A DNA stretch of 64,000 nt from positions 147,501-211,500 of the forward strand of contig CAUYUJ010017811.1 in assembly GCA_963575745.1 (NCBI GenBank), given 5' to 3'. The stretch is from Prorocentrum cordatum. Taxonomy: Eukaryota; Sar; Dinophyceae; Prorocentrales; Prorocentraceae. The position numbers were made by a program, and so were the translations under genes. Positions 31,850 to 42,560 of this stretch are shown here, piece by piece. The notes under the pieces were generated by a model. It worked only from the letters and a program-made list of their open reading frames with translations. It searched no databases and was not told where the DNA came from. Each line of letters opens with the position of its first letter. Within the stretch, counting starts at the first letter, position 1.

Positions 31850-33625
31850 AACTATCGGACCATGTGTTCCCCGAATCGGTTTGGAAAGCCTTCGGGGAAC
31901 ACGTGGGCATCTTGAAGGTCATCTTGGCCGTCTGGAGGCCATTTTGACCCTTTCGGGCCTTCTTGGAGGACGTCTTGCAGGGCTCTTGGGCCCTCTTGGA
32001 GGCCATCTTGAGCGTCTTGGAGACCTCTTGGGTCGTCTGGGGGCCTCTTGGGGCCGTGTCTTGGGCCTCTTGAGCGATCTTTGGGGGCACTTGGGCCGTC
32101 TCGGGCCGTCGGAAGGCAGAAAAAAAAACGACAGCCACAATCCTTCAAACACCATTGGAAATCCATGATTTTAACCTATTCGGGCCTTCCTGGAGGGCGT
32201 CTTGGAGGGCTCTTGGGCCGTCTTGGAGGCCTTTTGCCGGCCTTTTGGGCCGTCTTAGACCATCTTGAGGCCATCTTGGGCCGTCTTGGGTGCATCTTGG
32301 AGCCATCTTACCCGTCTTGGAGGCCATTTTGGCCGTCTTGGAGGCATCTTGGAGGCCATCTTGGGCCATCTTGGCCGTCTTGGAGGCCATCTTGGGCGTC
32401 TTGGAGGCCTCTTGGGCCGTCTTGAGGCCCTCTTGGGGCCTTCTTGGGGGCCTCTTGGGCCGTCATGGGGCCATCTTGGAGGCCTCTTGGGTGCTGTTGG
32501 GGCGATGTTGGGGACCTCTTGGGCCGTCTTGGGCCGTCGGAGAGCTGAAAAGAAGAACATGCCAAAATCCTTGAAAAACCTAAGGAAAATCAATGATTTT
32601 AACCTATTCGGGCCTTCCTGGAGGGCGTCTTGGAGGGCTCTTGGGCCGTCTTGGAGGCCTTTTGCGGGCCTTTTGGGCCGTCTTAGACCATCTTGAGGCC
32701 ATCTTGGGCCGTCTTGGGTGCATCTTGGAGCCATCTTACCCGTCTTGGAGGCCATCTTGGCCGTCTTGGAAGCATCTTGGAGGCCATCTTGGGCCATCTT
32801 GGCCGTCTTGGAGGCCATCTTGGGCCAAGTTGGGGCAACAAAGGCATTGACAGATGGATTTTCGGAAACTTGCGGGTGGCCGGCGGGACGGGCCGAAGCC
32901 CACTGGGGAGTTCTTTTAGAAAGAGAACCAAAACCAAAACCTGAAACATCCAGCACGCCGTGCACCCCTGTGGCAAGACCACAGGGGGCGGCGGATCGTT
33001 GTGGCATTCGGCTCGTTCCGCCACCGTGACCGGGTTGTGGGTGCGAGGCTTTTCGGAGACTCTGGGGGATCTCGTGGGAAGCTTCTCGGGGGACTCATGG
33101 GGGCAGTTGTGAAGCCGCTTAGGGGGCCGTTTGGGAGCCTCTGTTGCGCCTGTTGGGAGCCTCTTGGGGGCCTTTTGGAAGCCCCTTGGGGCCTCTCGCG
33201 GGCCTCTTGGGGCTTCCTGGGGGCCTGTTGGGGCGGAAGGCTTCAATCGTCGGGAGGCCGTCCTGGGGCCCTCATCGGCCGTCGTGGGCGCCTCTTGGGC
33301 CGTTTCTGGGCTTTCTTGGGCCGTCTTGAACCTTCTTGGTGCCTCTGGGGTTGTTTTGTGGTGGTGCTGGGGCCTCTTGGACCGTCTTGGAGCGTCGGCA
33401 GCTCGAAAAGGCGAGAACCTGGAAACATAGAAAATCCAACCGTATGTGTATATATATATGTGTATATATACACGCATACGCACATACATCGTATATATTA
33501 TAGAGTATGTTCCTGTGTATATAATGTGTGCCTCTTTGGGACCCTCTTGGAGCGCTATTGGGGCCTCTCGGGGGCCTCTCGGTCCGTCTTCAGGCCGTCT
33601 TGGGCGGTGTAGGAACTTTCTGGGG
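31850..33625. repeat. CTTGG-rich degenerate minisatellite block of about 1.75 kb
   Basis: Words such as CTTGGGCCGTCTTGGAGGCC and GCCATCTTGG repeat with a loose 10-15-nt period. Within it a segment of about 260 bp beginning ATTTTAACCTATTCGGGCC is duplicated about 430 bp apart (32165 and 32595). Gly/Leu-rich plus-strand and Pro/Arg-rich minus-strand ORFs reflect composition. Confidence 0.85.
33430..33530. repeat. AT-rich TATATA/TGTGTATA patch
   Basis: TATATATATGTGTATATATA and related words form a short palindromic AT-rich island inside otherwise GC-rich repeats. Confidence 0.75.
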
Positions 33626-34220
33626 CCGCCTTGGCGGCCTTGGCGGCGTTGCCGCCCCCCCGTGTGTCCTCCCCCTTCCCTGGCCCGGCCGCCCCCGCAC
33701 CCTTCCTCCTGCGGCGCGGACGCGGCTTCCGGAAGCGGCCCCAGAAACGGTAGAGCCCGCCTCCCCCCAGTTCCTTGGCCGGGCCACCCTGCCCCCCCCC
33801 CCCCCCTTCCAGCAGAGTGGAAGCCCAGGCTGCAGCTCTCTGAAACTCACACGCCGGATCGGCGGACTCCGATGCTGATCGGTTGGGCTGTGGTCTGGAA
33901 GGCGTGGGAACGCTGCTCGGCGAATCGCTTCGCCATGTTCTGCCTCTGAGCGTTGCGGCGTTTTCCACTTCCCCGTCGCGGCGCGGCAGAGGCGATCCGC
34001 TCGCGCGTCGAGCAACCCGGGCTACAGCATTGCGAATTGCCCCGCATGCACGAGGAAGGGGCAGAGAGAAGAGAGCCAGTCGTAGAGACAGAAATGGGAG
34101 GGGGGGTGCACTCGCCTCGGCGCGATGCGCGTGTCCTGTCCTATCTCTTCCCCGCTCCCTTCTTCACCCTGACACCTTTCCCCGACGTCCCATTCTCAGG
34201 AGGGGGGAGCAGCACGCGGA
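33626..34220. other. No recognised gene
   Basis: GC-rich sequence with a C-run at 33793-33806. Several ORFs on both strands lack recognisable domains. Confidence 0.4.
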
Positions 34221-34225
34221 CACGC

Positions 34226-34330
34226 TGAATCCTCGATCTCCAGGAAAACATGGGAAGCGGGGGGGAAGACGAAAACCTTTTTCCCCTCCCCCCCCCCAAA
34301 AAATAGTGGCTCCTGGGATCGGTGTCCATG
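34226..34330. repeat. GAATCCTCGATCTCCAGG interspersed repeat, copy 2
   Basis: Same word order as 22262-22380. Here a C-run/A-run replaces the G-run/A-run. Confidence 0.65.
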
Positions 34331-34880
34331 GAGTTGCGCGCGTCCCTGGGCACCTTGCCCCCCTTGCAGTGCCCCCGCGGCACCCCGAGGCGGGCCGCTC
34401 GCCTGCGCTTGCCCGTGCGCGCGCCGCCGCTCGCTTGCTCGCGGTGCCCCGCGCGCGCTCTCGGGCTGCCGCTGCGGGGGGCCCGCCGCGCGGAGAGGTG
34501 GACGTGCTGCAGAGGCAGAAGCTCGAGAGGAAGGCGGAGGTGCTGGAGGCCGCCCTGGGGCGGCCTCTGCTGGGGCACGGCGGGGCTGGGGGGGGGGGGG
34601 GCGAGGTGCGGGAGAGAGGGGGGGGGGGAGAGGAAGAGAGGGGGGGGGGACAAGCTAGGTGCGCTCGCGTCATATCTGACATCCTACCCCTCCCTCCCAT
34701 CCCTTACCATGGCGCAGATCCCCTCTCTACTCGCACAGTCGGATGTCAAGCAGGGCGATAATCCCGAAAGGGTACGCGATGCACTGTAGAGCACGGCATG
34801 GCATGGCGTAGAAGAGCACCGCGAAGCGTAGTATCCACCTAGCATTGCCTTGCATGCCGTGGCATGGCACGGGAAATGGC
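34331..34880. other. No recognised gene; G-run array and GGCATGGC words
   Basis: GGGGGGGGAGAGG tracts lie at 34590-34652. Near 34795-34870, short GGCATGGC and GCATTGCC words recur, similar to those at 37090-37150. No coding exon recognised. Confidence 0.45.
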
Positions 34881-35585
34881 GCCAGCGCTGCAGCGGGAGC
34901 ACGAGTCGAAACGAGCGGAAGCGCGGAAATGAGGCCGTCGCTGCAGCGGGAGCACGATTCGGAACGAGCGGAAGCACGGAAATGAGGCCAGCGCTGCAGC
35001 GAGAGCACGATTCGGAACGAGCGGGGCCCGAAAATGAGGCCGGTGCCTCAGCGAGAGCAGCATTTTGGGAAAAAATGCAAGCGAAAACAACTCTGGGGAA
35101 GGCAGAAATTCAGCATTTTCAAAAGAAAAAATTGTATTGGAATGACCTTTTTTCGGCGCCGCCTCGGAACTCGATTTTCCGGCGCCGGCCGGAACCGGCT
35201 CCGGACCCGGCCCAGGCGCCGGCCCGGGCGCAGGCTCGGGCGTCCATCCTAGGCGCTGGCTCGGGCGCCGGCCTGGGCGTCGGAATCGGACCGGGAGGCC
35301 TCCCGGGCGCCGGAAGCAGAAATTCAGCATTTTCAAAAGAAAAATGTGTATCAGAATGGCCTTTTTTCGGCGCCGCCTCGGAATTTTCCGGCGCCGGCCG
35401 GAACCGGCTCCGGACCCGGCCCGAGCGCCGGCCCGGGCGCCGGCGGAAATGATGCCAGCGCTGCAGCGGGAGCACGATTCGGAACGAGCGGGGCCCGAAA
35501 ATTAGGCCGGCGCCTCAGCGAGAGCAGCATTTTGGAAAAAAATGCAGGCGTAAACCCAACTCCGGGGAAACCTGTGTGTAAAAAA
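34880..35585. repeat. Nested direct repeats with GC palindromes
   Basis: A unit of about 52 bp (GCTGCAGCGGGAGCACGA...GAGCGGAAGC...AAATGAGGCC) occurs near 34890, 34940, 34992 and again near 35460. A second unit, GCAGAAATTCAGCATTTTC through CGGCGCCGGCCGGAACCGGC, occurs at about 35101 and 35324. The CGGCGCCGGCC stretches are self-complementary. Confidence 0.85.
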
Positions 35586-35639
35586 ACAAGACGCGGGGGG
35601 GGGGGGGGGGCGAATATTCCCAAGACGTCATCAGGGGAA

Positions 35640-36020
35640 AGGGAGAGGGAGAGTAGTATTCATACTGGGTAATTGTAGAGGGGGAGGGGGGGGAGAGGGA
35701 GGTGGAGTGAGAGGGGGAGGTGAGAGGGAGGGAAGTAGAGAGAGCGGGAGATTGGGGAGGGAGGGAGGGAGGGAGAGAGAGAGAGAGAAGGGGCGAGGAA
35801 GGTGGAGAGAGGGAGGGAGGGAAGGAGGGAGATGGGAGAGGGGGAGAGCGATGTGGGCAGGCCGGACAGGTGGCCTTGATTGTTCCTCGATGGCGAGCGG
35901 ATGGAGGCAGAGCCGGAGGAGCAGGAGGAGCAGGAGGAGGCGAAGGGAGGAGCAGGAGGAGCAGGAGGAGCAGGAGGAGCAGGAGCAGGAGGAGCAGGAG
36001 GAGGCGAAGGGAATGGGCGG
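35640..36020. repeat. GGGAGGGA and GGAGCA purine arrays
   Basis: GAGGGAGGGAGG tracts pass into GGAGCAGGAGGAGCAGG. Glu/Gly/Arg-rich ORFs are artefacts. Confidence 0.9.
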
Positions 36021-36036
36021 TGGACGACTCATACAT

Positions 36037-36268
36037 CTTATAGAGTTATGAGATTCCACTCTACTTTAGCTTTGACTGCGAGAAAAAAATCGGGCACCAA
36101 GAAAGTATCACAACTGGAGGGCTTTCCCGCGTCGGGCCCTGGGAGGTGATACTCGTTCGACACTTTGCTAGCGTGTCGGACAGACACTGTTTCGATACTG
36201 TTCGGGGTGTTCGAAATTGTGTTTGGGATGTCGTCCTTAAGTGCGATCAACATGATTATAGATTATAG
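36037..36268. mobile_element. Inverted-repeat element with CTACTTTAG arms, copy 2
   Basis: It shares CTACTTTAGCTTTGAC, CGCGTCGGGCCCTGGGAG, TTTCGA and CCTTAAGT with 27440-27655. The ends CTTATAGAGTTATGAG and CATGATTATAGATTATAG are imperfect inverted repeats. It also lies directly after a purine/pyrimidine array, as copy 1 does. Confidence 0.75.
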
Positions 36269-36630
36269 AAAAAGTTGTCCTAAACAGGGTTGACCCGAGG
36301 GGGTTACCGAGAGGGGCGACCAGGGTTGGCCAGAGGGTCAGTTGGGGTTGATTGGACGGCTGGTCAGGGTAGTTCTTCGATGGATGTTTCTTTCCGTTCG
36401 TGAAGCAAGAGGAGAGTGATGAGGAGGTTGAGGAGGTAATGAGAGGATACGGGTGACGGCGAGTATCGAATGGCCTTCGGCCCATCCCGCCAACGTGTTT
36501 GGGTTGTGGGTATGAGGCCTCTTGGATAATCGTTGGGATCCCGTCGAGGTCTTTCAGGGGGCCTCCTGGAGGCAGCTTTGACGCCTCTGGAAGCTGGCAA
36601 CATCAAAACAAACCCGGCGCAATCCGAACT
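36269..36630. other. No recognised gene
   Basis: Short ORFs only, with a small GAGGTTGAGGAGG purine patch near 36420. Nothing else is supported. Confidence 0.45.
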
Positions 36631-36634
36631 ACCA

Positions 36635-37056
36635 CCCCCTGGATTAAAAAGTCCGGATCGGCACTGCAGGCCCCCTTGCATCGTCGCTCCCCGAGAGGTA
36701 AACATGACTGGCAAGAAGTACCAAGCAGAATCGCAACTTCCAAGCAACATAACTGGGACCGGAAATTTATTTGCGAGGAAGTCCCAAGCGAAATCGCCGA
36801 TTTCCGGTCGCCATTTAGAATTTCTGGTCGCCTGGAAAGCGTCCGGAAATTTTTTCGGAGGAAGTATTAGGCGGAATGCGGAATTTCGGGTCGTCACCCC
36901 ATTTGTCCATTATAATATTAGAGGGGGTGAGGATGGACTGGAAATTTAACCATGGCGGCCCCTGCAACATTGTAACGGGGCCGCGTGGCCTAACGGGAGC
37001 CGAACCTCAAGGCTTATTCCCCGACCTCTGCGGTCCGGACTTTTTATTCCAGGGGG
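36635..37056. mobile_element. 422-bp element with 26-bp terminal inverted repeats
   Basis: CCCCCTGGATTAAAAAGTCC then GGATCG (36635-36660) is matched by the reverse complement of 37031-37056, differing at two or three bases. The interior has GGAAATTT, GAAATCGCCGATTTCCGG and related short inverted words, and no long ORF. I could not identify a target-site duplication. I interpret it as a non-autonomous DNA transposon. Confidence 0.7.
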
Positions 37057-37069
37057 TTGCAACTAGGGG

Positions 37070-37300
37070 AAAGCGTTTCGTTGCATGGGAGCGGCATAGC
37101 ATGTTCCATTGCTTGGCGTTGCGTGGCATTGCTTCGCATTATTTGGCATTGCGTTGAGAGGCAGCACGAATCAAGACTAAGGAACCAAGACCACGGAACT
37201 AAAACCAAGAAACCAAGACCAGTGAATTTGGGCAAAGCCTTGTAAGGAAACAAGACCGACGAACCCCTTTGTCAGGAAGCAAGACCGAGGAACCTCGAGG
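37070..37300. repeat. GGCATTGC and GGAACCAAGACCA short tandem repeats
   Basis: GGCATTGCTTCGCATTATTT-like words lie at 37090-37155. GGAACCAAGACCACGGAACT-like words, with a period of about 14-17 bp, lie at 37170-37300. Confidence 0.75.
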
Positions 37301-38093
37301 ACCCCTGTGACCACCGGGTCCAGCACCCACCGGTTTCTTCACCAACAAGTAAAAACCCCTAAGGCAAAGCCTTCTTGGAGAAAGTTTGCCACCTCGAACT
37401 TGGCCAGCCGTTGGGGTATCCTTGTGTCTCCTCCACCTTCCTCCCCGTCCTCACGCTCCCCGTCCTCCTACTCCCCCTCACCGTCCTACATCATCAGCAT
37501 CTATCTTCCGTTGACGGCGGCGGCGATGACGACGGCGGCGCCGGCGACGACGACGACAGCGACGACCATCACCACGACGACGTTGACGACGACCACGGCG
37601 ACGACCACCACGACGACGCAATCGACGACGATCACGCAGGGCTGCTCACGATCCGATCCGATCCGCTCGCCAAGCCTCCATCCCGATCCCGATCCGACAC
37701 GATCCGACACGAGCCCACTCCACCTCCGATCTAGACAGCGATCCAATCCCGCTCCGATCCGGGCGCCGTCCCGCCTGTCACCGATCCGATCCGACCTCGG
37801 CGGTGCGACACGGCCCAGGCCGCGCCGCGGCGGCGTGCTCCCCGCACTCGCCGATGGCACCCCTCGCCCGCGCGGGGGCGCGCGCGCGCGCGCGAGGCGC
37901 TCGAGGCCGCCAGGGCCGCCATACGCGAGGAGGACCCGCGCCCCCACCCCGACCACGTTCGAGCCACCGTCCGCCTCGTGTTCCTCCTCCCTCTCCTCCC
38001 TCCTCCCTCCTCCTGCCCCACCCCTCCCATCCTCTTCCTCCCCATCCTCCCTATCCTCCTCCACACTCCCACATTTACGCCTCTTCCTCTTCC
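37301..38093. other. GACGAC and GATCC repeats, then a pyrimidine tract
   Basis: Triplet repeats of ACGACG lie at 37520-37640. GATCCGATCC words lie at 37650-37785. A CGCGCG run lies at 37880-37900. From 37980 the sequence is pyrimidine-rich (CTCCTCCCTCC), up to the DinoSL-like site. The long frame from 37803 runs through it, but I cannot support a protein before 38360. Confidence 0.5.
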
Positions 38094-38115
38094 TCCGTAG
38101 CCATGCTGGCTCCAG
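38094..38115 (+). other. Relic dinoflagellate spliced-leader sequence (19 of 22 match)
   Basis: It begins TCCGTAGCCAT and ends TGGCTCCAG. Compared with the conserved 22-nt DinoSL exon, recalled as D-CCGTAGCCATTTTGGC-TCAAG, it differs at three positions. A pyrimidine-rich tract lies just upstream, as at trans-splice acceptors. It is on the same strand as, and immediately 5' of, the LINE-like element's first ORF. A chance match this good in 128 kb of double-stranded sequence should be rare. A reintegrated trans-spliced transcript would explain it. Confidence 0.65.
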
Positions 38116-38960
38116 ATGTTCATTGCCCGTGGCAAAGCACGGAGACCTTGGTCCATGGCCAGAATCGGGCCACTTTTCCCGGCTCCCTCGCGCCCGCGCG
38201 GTTGAGCTTCATACCCTTCGCCACCGCATTCGTTTGCGGCTGGTATTCACATCATTCGCAGTTGAGCCAGACGTGGTGCGACAGTGCCTGGCGACCAGCA
38301 CGCCTCCATCCACCAGAAACTCCCGCAAGTGGACATCCCATTGGCCGTGAACGTTCTCTTCGGAAACAACCATGGCACGACGCTGCCGTGCCTGTCATCA
38401 AGAACGAACTCAAGCAAGAATTCGAAGTTCCACTGCAGGCCCAAGTTGCAGAAGCATCATCAAAGGTCGAGACGACTGGCAAGAGTGTAGCTGCCGACGC
38501 GCAGCAGAAGTTCACGGAAGCACTCAAAGGCATCATAGATTCGCTTTCCAAGCGCCAAGAGAACAGCGAACGCGAGTTCTACGCAATCAACCAGCGCATG
38601 GTGTCTTCTGAACGCTTCGACGAGAATTACGCCAGAGTGTCGCCAGCTTACAGCCAGTTACTGCACCAGCGGAAGCGCAAGTACCAGCATTCAATTCGGA
38701 CAACATCGGCGCGCGGGACAGGAAGCCTCACATTGGAAAGCTATGGTGTGGCCCATCACCTGAGATCGGCAAAGGAAAATTTGAATTGGCTTTTCGTCCC
38801 TGACAGTACCACGCGGGCAATCTCTCCATAAACATTCCCGAATCGCACAAAAACGGCGCACCTTCGAAATCGAGTATGACAGGAGGCATTCCCCCCTTCC
38901 ACGTCAGCGCCGAGAAGTCCCCAAAAATGATACGGCTAGAACTGCAGCTCAAGAAGTTCA
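38116..38960 (+). pseudogene. LINE-like element C: ORF1-like coiled-coil region
   Basis: The frame of 37803 is open to 38831. After about 38370 it encodes a helical, charged stretch: VIKNELKQEFEVPLQAQVAE, SSKVETTGKSVAADAQQKF, ALKGIIDSLSKRQENSEREF and NQRMVSSERFDENY. Heptad-like hydrophobic spacing suggests a coiled coil. Position (upstream of endonuclease and RT, same strand) fits ORF1 of a LINE. Possible further ORF1 sequence after the stop (SPKMIRLELQLKKFSKFI, about 38919) is in another frame. Function would be RNA binding; this is inferred from position. Confidence 0.5.
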
Positions 38961-39248
38961 GCAAGTTCATTACAGAGAAGTTCCTTATTGGTACTACCTC
39001 GCGCTCATCGTTCGCAAGGTAATATCTCTTCCAAGGGAGGCCCCTTCGTCCGCAGGTTCGTCGGTGAACACCTAGGCAGCCGACAGAAGCACAGTGGCCA
39101 GACGCGGCCGATGGACTGGCGCCCTCCGATGCCACCAAGGATCAAATTTGAAAAGAATCAGCCAGCTCCTTTGCGGACCCGTTCAAGGCAGCATTGTGGA
39201 TTCAGCCGCAAATGGGCCAGATCGGGCAATTGCCTCTCTGACGGCGCC

Positions 39249-39990
39249 AACATCGTCTCCTGGAACGCACACGCAGTCCCCGGCAAATCTTTCAGCCGCC
39301 GCATCATCAAGCGCATCACGTTGTCCCCTATTTCCGCTTGGACACCTCGATCGCGCTCCAAGAGACGCACGGCCCCCGTGCCGAGCTCACCAACCTCGCC
39401 AACTCCACCGAGCAATGCTTCCTCGCGCACCACAGCGGCATTCCCAACAACGGCTCCTCGGGCGGGATCGGCTTCCTCGCCCACATTGACCAGATGCCCG
39501 CGCGCGACCCGCGCAGCGCCAAGCCCATCATCAGATTACAACTTGCGTTGGGTGGACGCATCGCACCAGTCTCGATCGCAGACCCCACGGACACCAATGC
39601 CACAAAGGTTTTCAACGCCCACAACCACGATCCCACCCATGAAAACCGTTCTCTGTTCCAGCAGCGGCGGGGGCAAGCTCTTCAGCAGGCGCATCTTGGG
39701 CCTGAACGGTACATGGCCTTCCTCGTCGGGGATCCCTGCATTTCTGGACGTCCCGCGCGCATCCTTACCAGGCCGCTGGATAGGAACGACTCCGGGCGCC
39801 ATCAGCACCAGCGCACGCTCTAGAAGAACACGTTCAAGCACGCTGCGGAGACCTCTACGCTCGCCACCGCGCACAGATGCTCTGCCAAACAGACAGAGGC
39901 CGCGATCGACATGATCTTCATGCCCATCGAAGCTCACAACTCTCCGCACGCCGAAGCTCACCGCGTCGTCGACAGCCAGCCTCTCGAGCT
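39249..39990 (+). pseudogene. LINE-like element C: apurinic-type endonuclease region
   Basis: NIVSWNAHAV (39249-39278, frame of 38988) fits the first EEP endonuclease motif with its Asn. After a frame change, ALQETHG (39352-) carries the catalytic Glu, and SSGGIGFLAH fits the following GG(V/I)G strand motif. VFNAHN and then AFLVGDPCISG stand where the GDFN motif is expected, with Phe-Asn changed. SIDMIFMP-like sequence near 39905 fits the late D-x-I/Y strand. Thus the target-nicking endonuclease is recognisable in order but broken by frame changes and altered residues. Confidence 0.65.
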
Positions 39991-40780
39991 GGATCGGGCG
40001 CCGACATGCGAGCACAAGACCCCGCACCTCCGACTACGACCACGCCGGCAAAAACCACCGGCAGAACGGGGCATGCCAACGGCCGTCTTCGACCACAAGT
40101 ATTGCGACTACTATTTCTCGATGCTCGCCGACCCCGCGGACAGACCTTCGGCCCCGCCGCCAGCTGGCGGGCCGCGAAGAGCAACGCGACAACCGCCGCC
40201 AACAACGCGCGCGGCGCCAGGCCGAAGATCCACCCACAAGCCCCCAAGTCGGAGCACGCCGCCACCCCGAAGGGAGCGACCTCCACGACTTCGCGCGGCG
40301 CTGGATCCAGGACACCACGCTCGGCCAAATGCGCCTGCGGATAGCGAACGCAGCCCGTGGCTCGACCGACCTCGCGACGGTCGCGCAGCAGAACGCCGAC
40401 GGTTTCGACGCCCCCGCGACTCCCGCCCACGCCGCGGTCAGCGACGAGCGACGCCAGCGAGCGGCCACGAGCACTCGAGAAGCCCACCGACGCGAATATC
40501 AACGCGCCAGCGAGCCAGCACGGACTGTCGACGCGGCGAAGTGCGGAAGCCGTTCGCGAAGCGATTGGCATTGACAGGGATGCGCATCTCAATTGGGGGC
40601 CAACGCGACGCGGGGAGAGACCCCATGGCCGAGCGCAACGCCATCCAAGTTCATTGGGCCCCGTCTTTGAGGTCAAGACGGACTAACAGAAACCCGCAAC
40701 TACCTCGACCAAATCTTTCCTCAGTTCCCACCCATCGACCTCGCCCTGCCCGACCCCGACGACCTCCACGCTGCCGCCAT
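39991..40780 (+). pseudogene. LINE-like element C: linker between endonuclease and RT
   Basis: Ala/Arg-rich open frames (39911-40930 and others) continue in the same orientation with no distinct motif. The segment is placed here only by its position between endonuclease and RT. Confidence 0.4.
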
Positions 40781-41370
40781 GCGCGCGTCGGACTCGGCCC
40801 CGGGCCCGACTCGGGCCTAGGCACTGCGGCGTTACCGCGCAATGCCTGGCCCAAAATGCTCGACAGTTTCATTGTCCTCGACAACCTGGCGAAGGACATC
40901 GCGCACGGCGGATCCCCCCGCGCGACCTGAGCCACCCCTTTGCTTGCGGTGCACCCCAACAGAAAATGCAGCCTCGACCCCCTCGATAACACGCACTTGC
41001 CCTGCTTCGTGGGCACGGACACTGCCGCTGCCTTCCCGCGCCTGGCACACCCGTGGCCATGCGTTGCATTGAAGCGCAGGGGGATATGCGGCCCCTTCCA
41101 GGCGCCCCCCAAGGCCCGCTGCTTCCCCCCTGTCGGCATCATCGAGCTGAGCGGCGCCCGACGCCCACTTCTCAATGCAGCGAGTTGGGTTGCCCAGGGC
41201 TGCCCGCTCAGCGGCGCGATCTGGGTCCTCATGTTCGACCCTTTCCTTCGCGGCACGCAGCTCATATGGACGCCAACGGCGCACGCGAGCTCGGCGCTTG
41301 CGCGGATGACATCGGCACCGCGCTCGCACGGTTCCGAGACTCGCGGCTTCTGTATTCGCGCATTCTAGTT
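40781..41370 (+). pseudogene. LINE-like element C: reverse transcriptase core
   Basis: RASDSAPGP (40784-) matches the APGPDG motif preceding RT motif A. CFVGTDTAAAFPRLAHPW (41009-) is a good motif A (TD-x-AAAFP). WVAQGCPLSGAIWVLMFDP (41187-) is a clear motif B (QGxPLS). ELGACADDIGTALARF (41290-) is motif C, with CADD in place of YADD or FADD. Motifs A and B are in the frame of 40940; motif C is in the frame of 41053. Order and spacing are those of LINE RTs. Frame changes and stops prevent a continuous protein. Confidence 0.75.
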
Positions 41371-42560
41371 GCTGAATTCTATATGTTGGATTGCGACTGC
41401 AATCAGAGAATTGCATCGCAGTCCCTATCTGGATGCTACCCGTCGATGACCTCACCACGATGTCTCGCAGCATTCTGGATGAGTTCCACCCAGCTTGGAG
41501 CTTTCTAAAACTAGGGGAAGGCGCGATACCTACAGGGGCCCGCGTTGGCGCAGGCGCCGCTCCATCGGACCAGCGGGCCGAGTCGCGCAGCCCAGTCCAA
41601 GTCTCCATCAAGCTCTACAGCATCACCGCCATCACCTGCCTCTCCTACGCCGGCCAGCTCAACCCTCTCGCTCCGTTCTTCGCGGCCACAGAAGCACGCG
41701 CATCGCGCGCGCTTCTACGCGCGGCCCCCATCAAGCTCCACGACGCGGACATCCTGGCCACGCGCGCGCGGCGCGGCGCTTAGATACCCGCGGGCTTGAG
41801 GCGCATCCATCGGCCACGACCCGGCGCAACCGCGACTACGACATTGCGGGGCGGCGATCCACGCCGGACCATCTGAAGACCGCCGCGCACGAGAACCAGA
41901 CCGTGATCAAGGTCAACGATGACCACTGGCGTACTGATTGTTGTCTTGACAAAGTCTATATTGCGTGGCGCAGCGAAAATGCGGCCAGCAGCAACCCCAC
42001 CCCAGTGGCAAGGGCTCCACGCAATAGTGCTTCGCACGCTCGCCAGAAATTTCGCGGGCAGCCGATCGCCAACTTCGCATCGCCCACCGACGCACCGCGG
42101 AGCAGGGCCGCCAAGTCGAGCGCAGCGCACAGTGGCTCCCGATGGCCAGCCCCGACGCGCCAGCATCAGGCGCCGACGACGCCATCCAGATTCAGCAAGC
42201 AGGCGGCGGCAACGCTTCAAAATATAGATTTGCCGCCACGCGCGCACCCCACGACGGCGACGATCTGGCCGACGAGCACCACGAACACGCTGAAGCCAGC
42301 CGTCGAGCACGCGAACGGGAAGACTTCGCCCGCGCAGCCGGAACCGAGAACGCCCCCGCCGAAAGCGTCGAACGCATGGCCGCGGACTGGCCTCCGAACA
42401 ACTACTTGAACAACTTCAACGGGGACGCGGCGGGCGATCGGCTTCAACGGTGCATCACGTGCATCATGTCAGTCTCCCAGCGGACACGGTCCCACATCCT
42501 GCGCCACGGTCTCTCGAGAGAATGCCTTCGCCAGTTGGCCAAAGGTTTCTGCGGGAAGCC
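41371..42560 (+). pseudogene. LINE-like element C: post-RT helical region
   Basis: Several overlapping plus-strand frames (41391-41783, 41495-42409, 42142-42582) contain SVQVSIKLYSITAITCLSYA, then charged Ala/Glu/Arg-rich stretches. LYSITAITCLSYAGQL-like sequence is reminiscent of the segment after the RT thumb in LINE proteins. I cannot assign a function. Confidence 0.45.

Noticed and set aside
31776-33007. Gly/Leu-rich and Pro/Arg-rich ORFs resembling fibrous proteins
   Set aside because: The DNA is a degenerate CTTGG minisatellite, and opposing frames on both strands are equally open.
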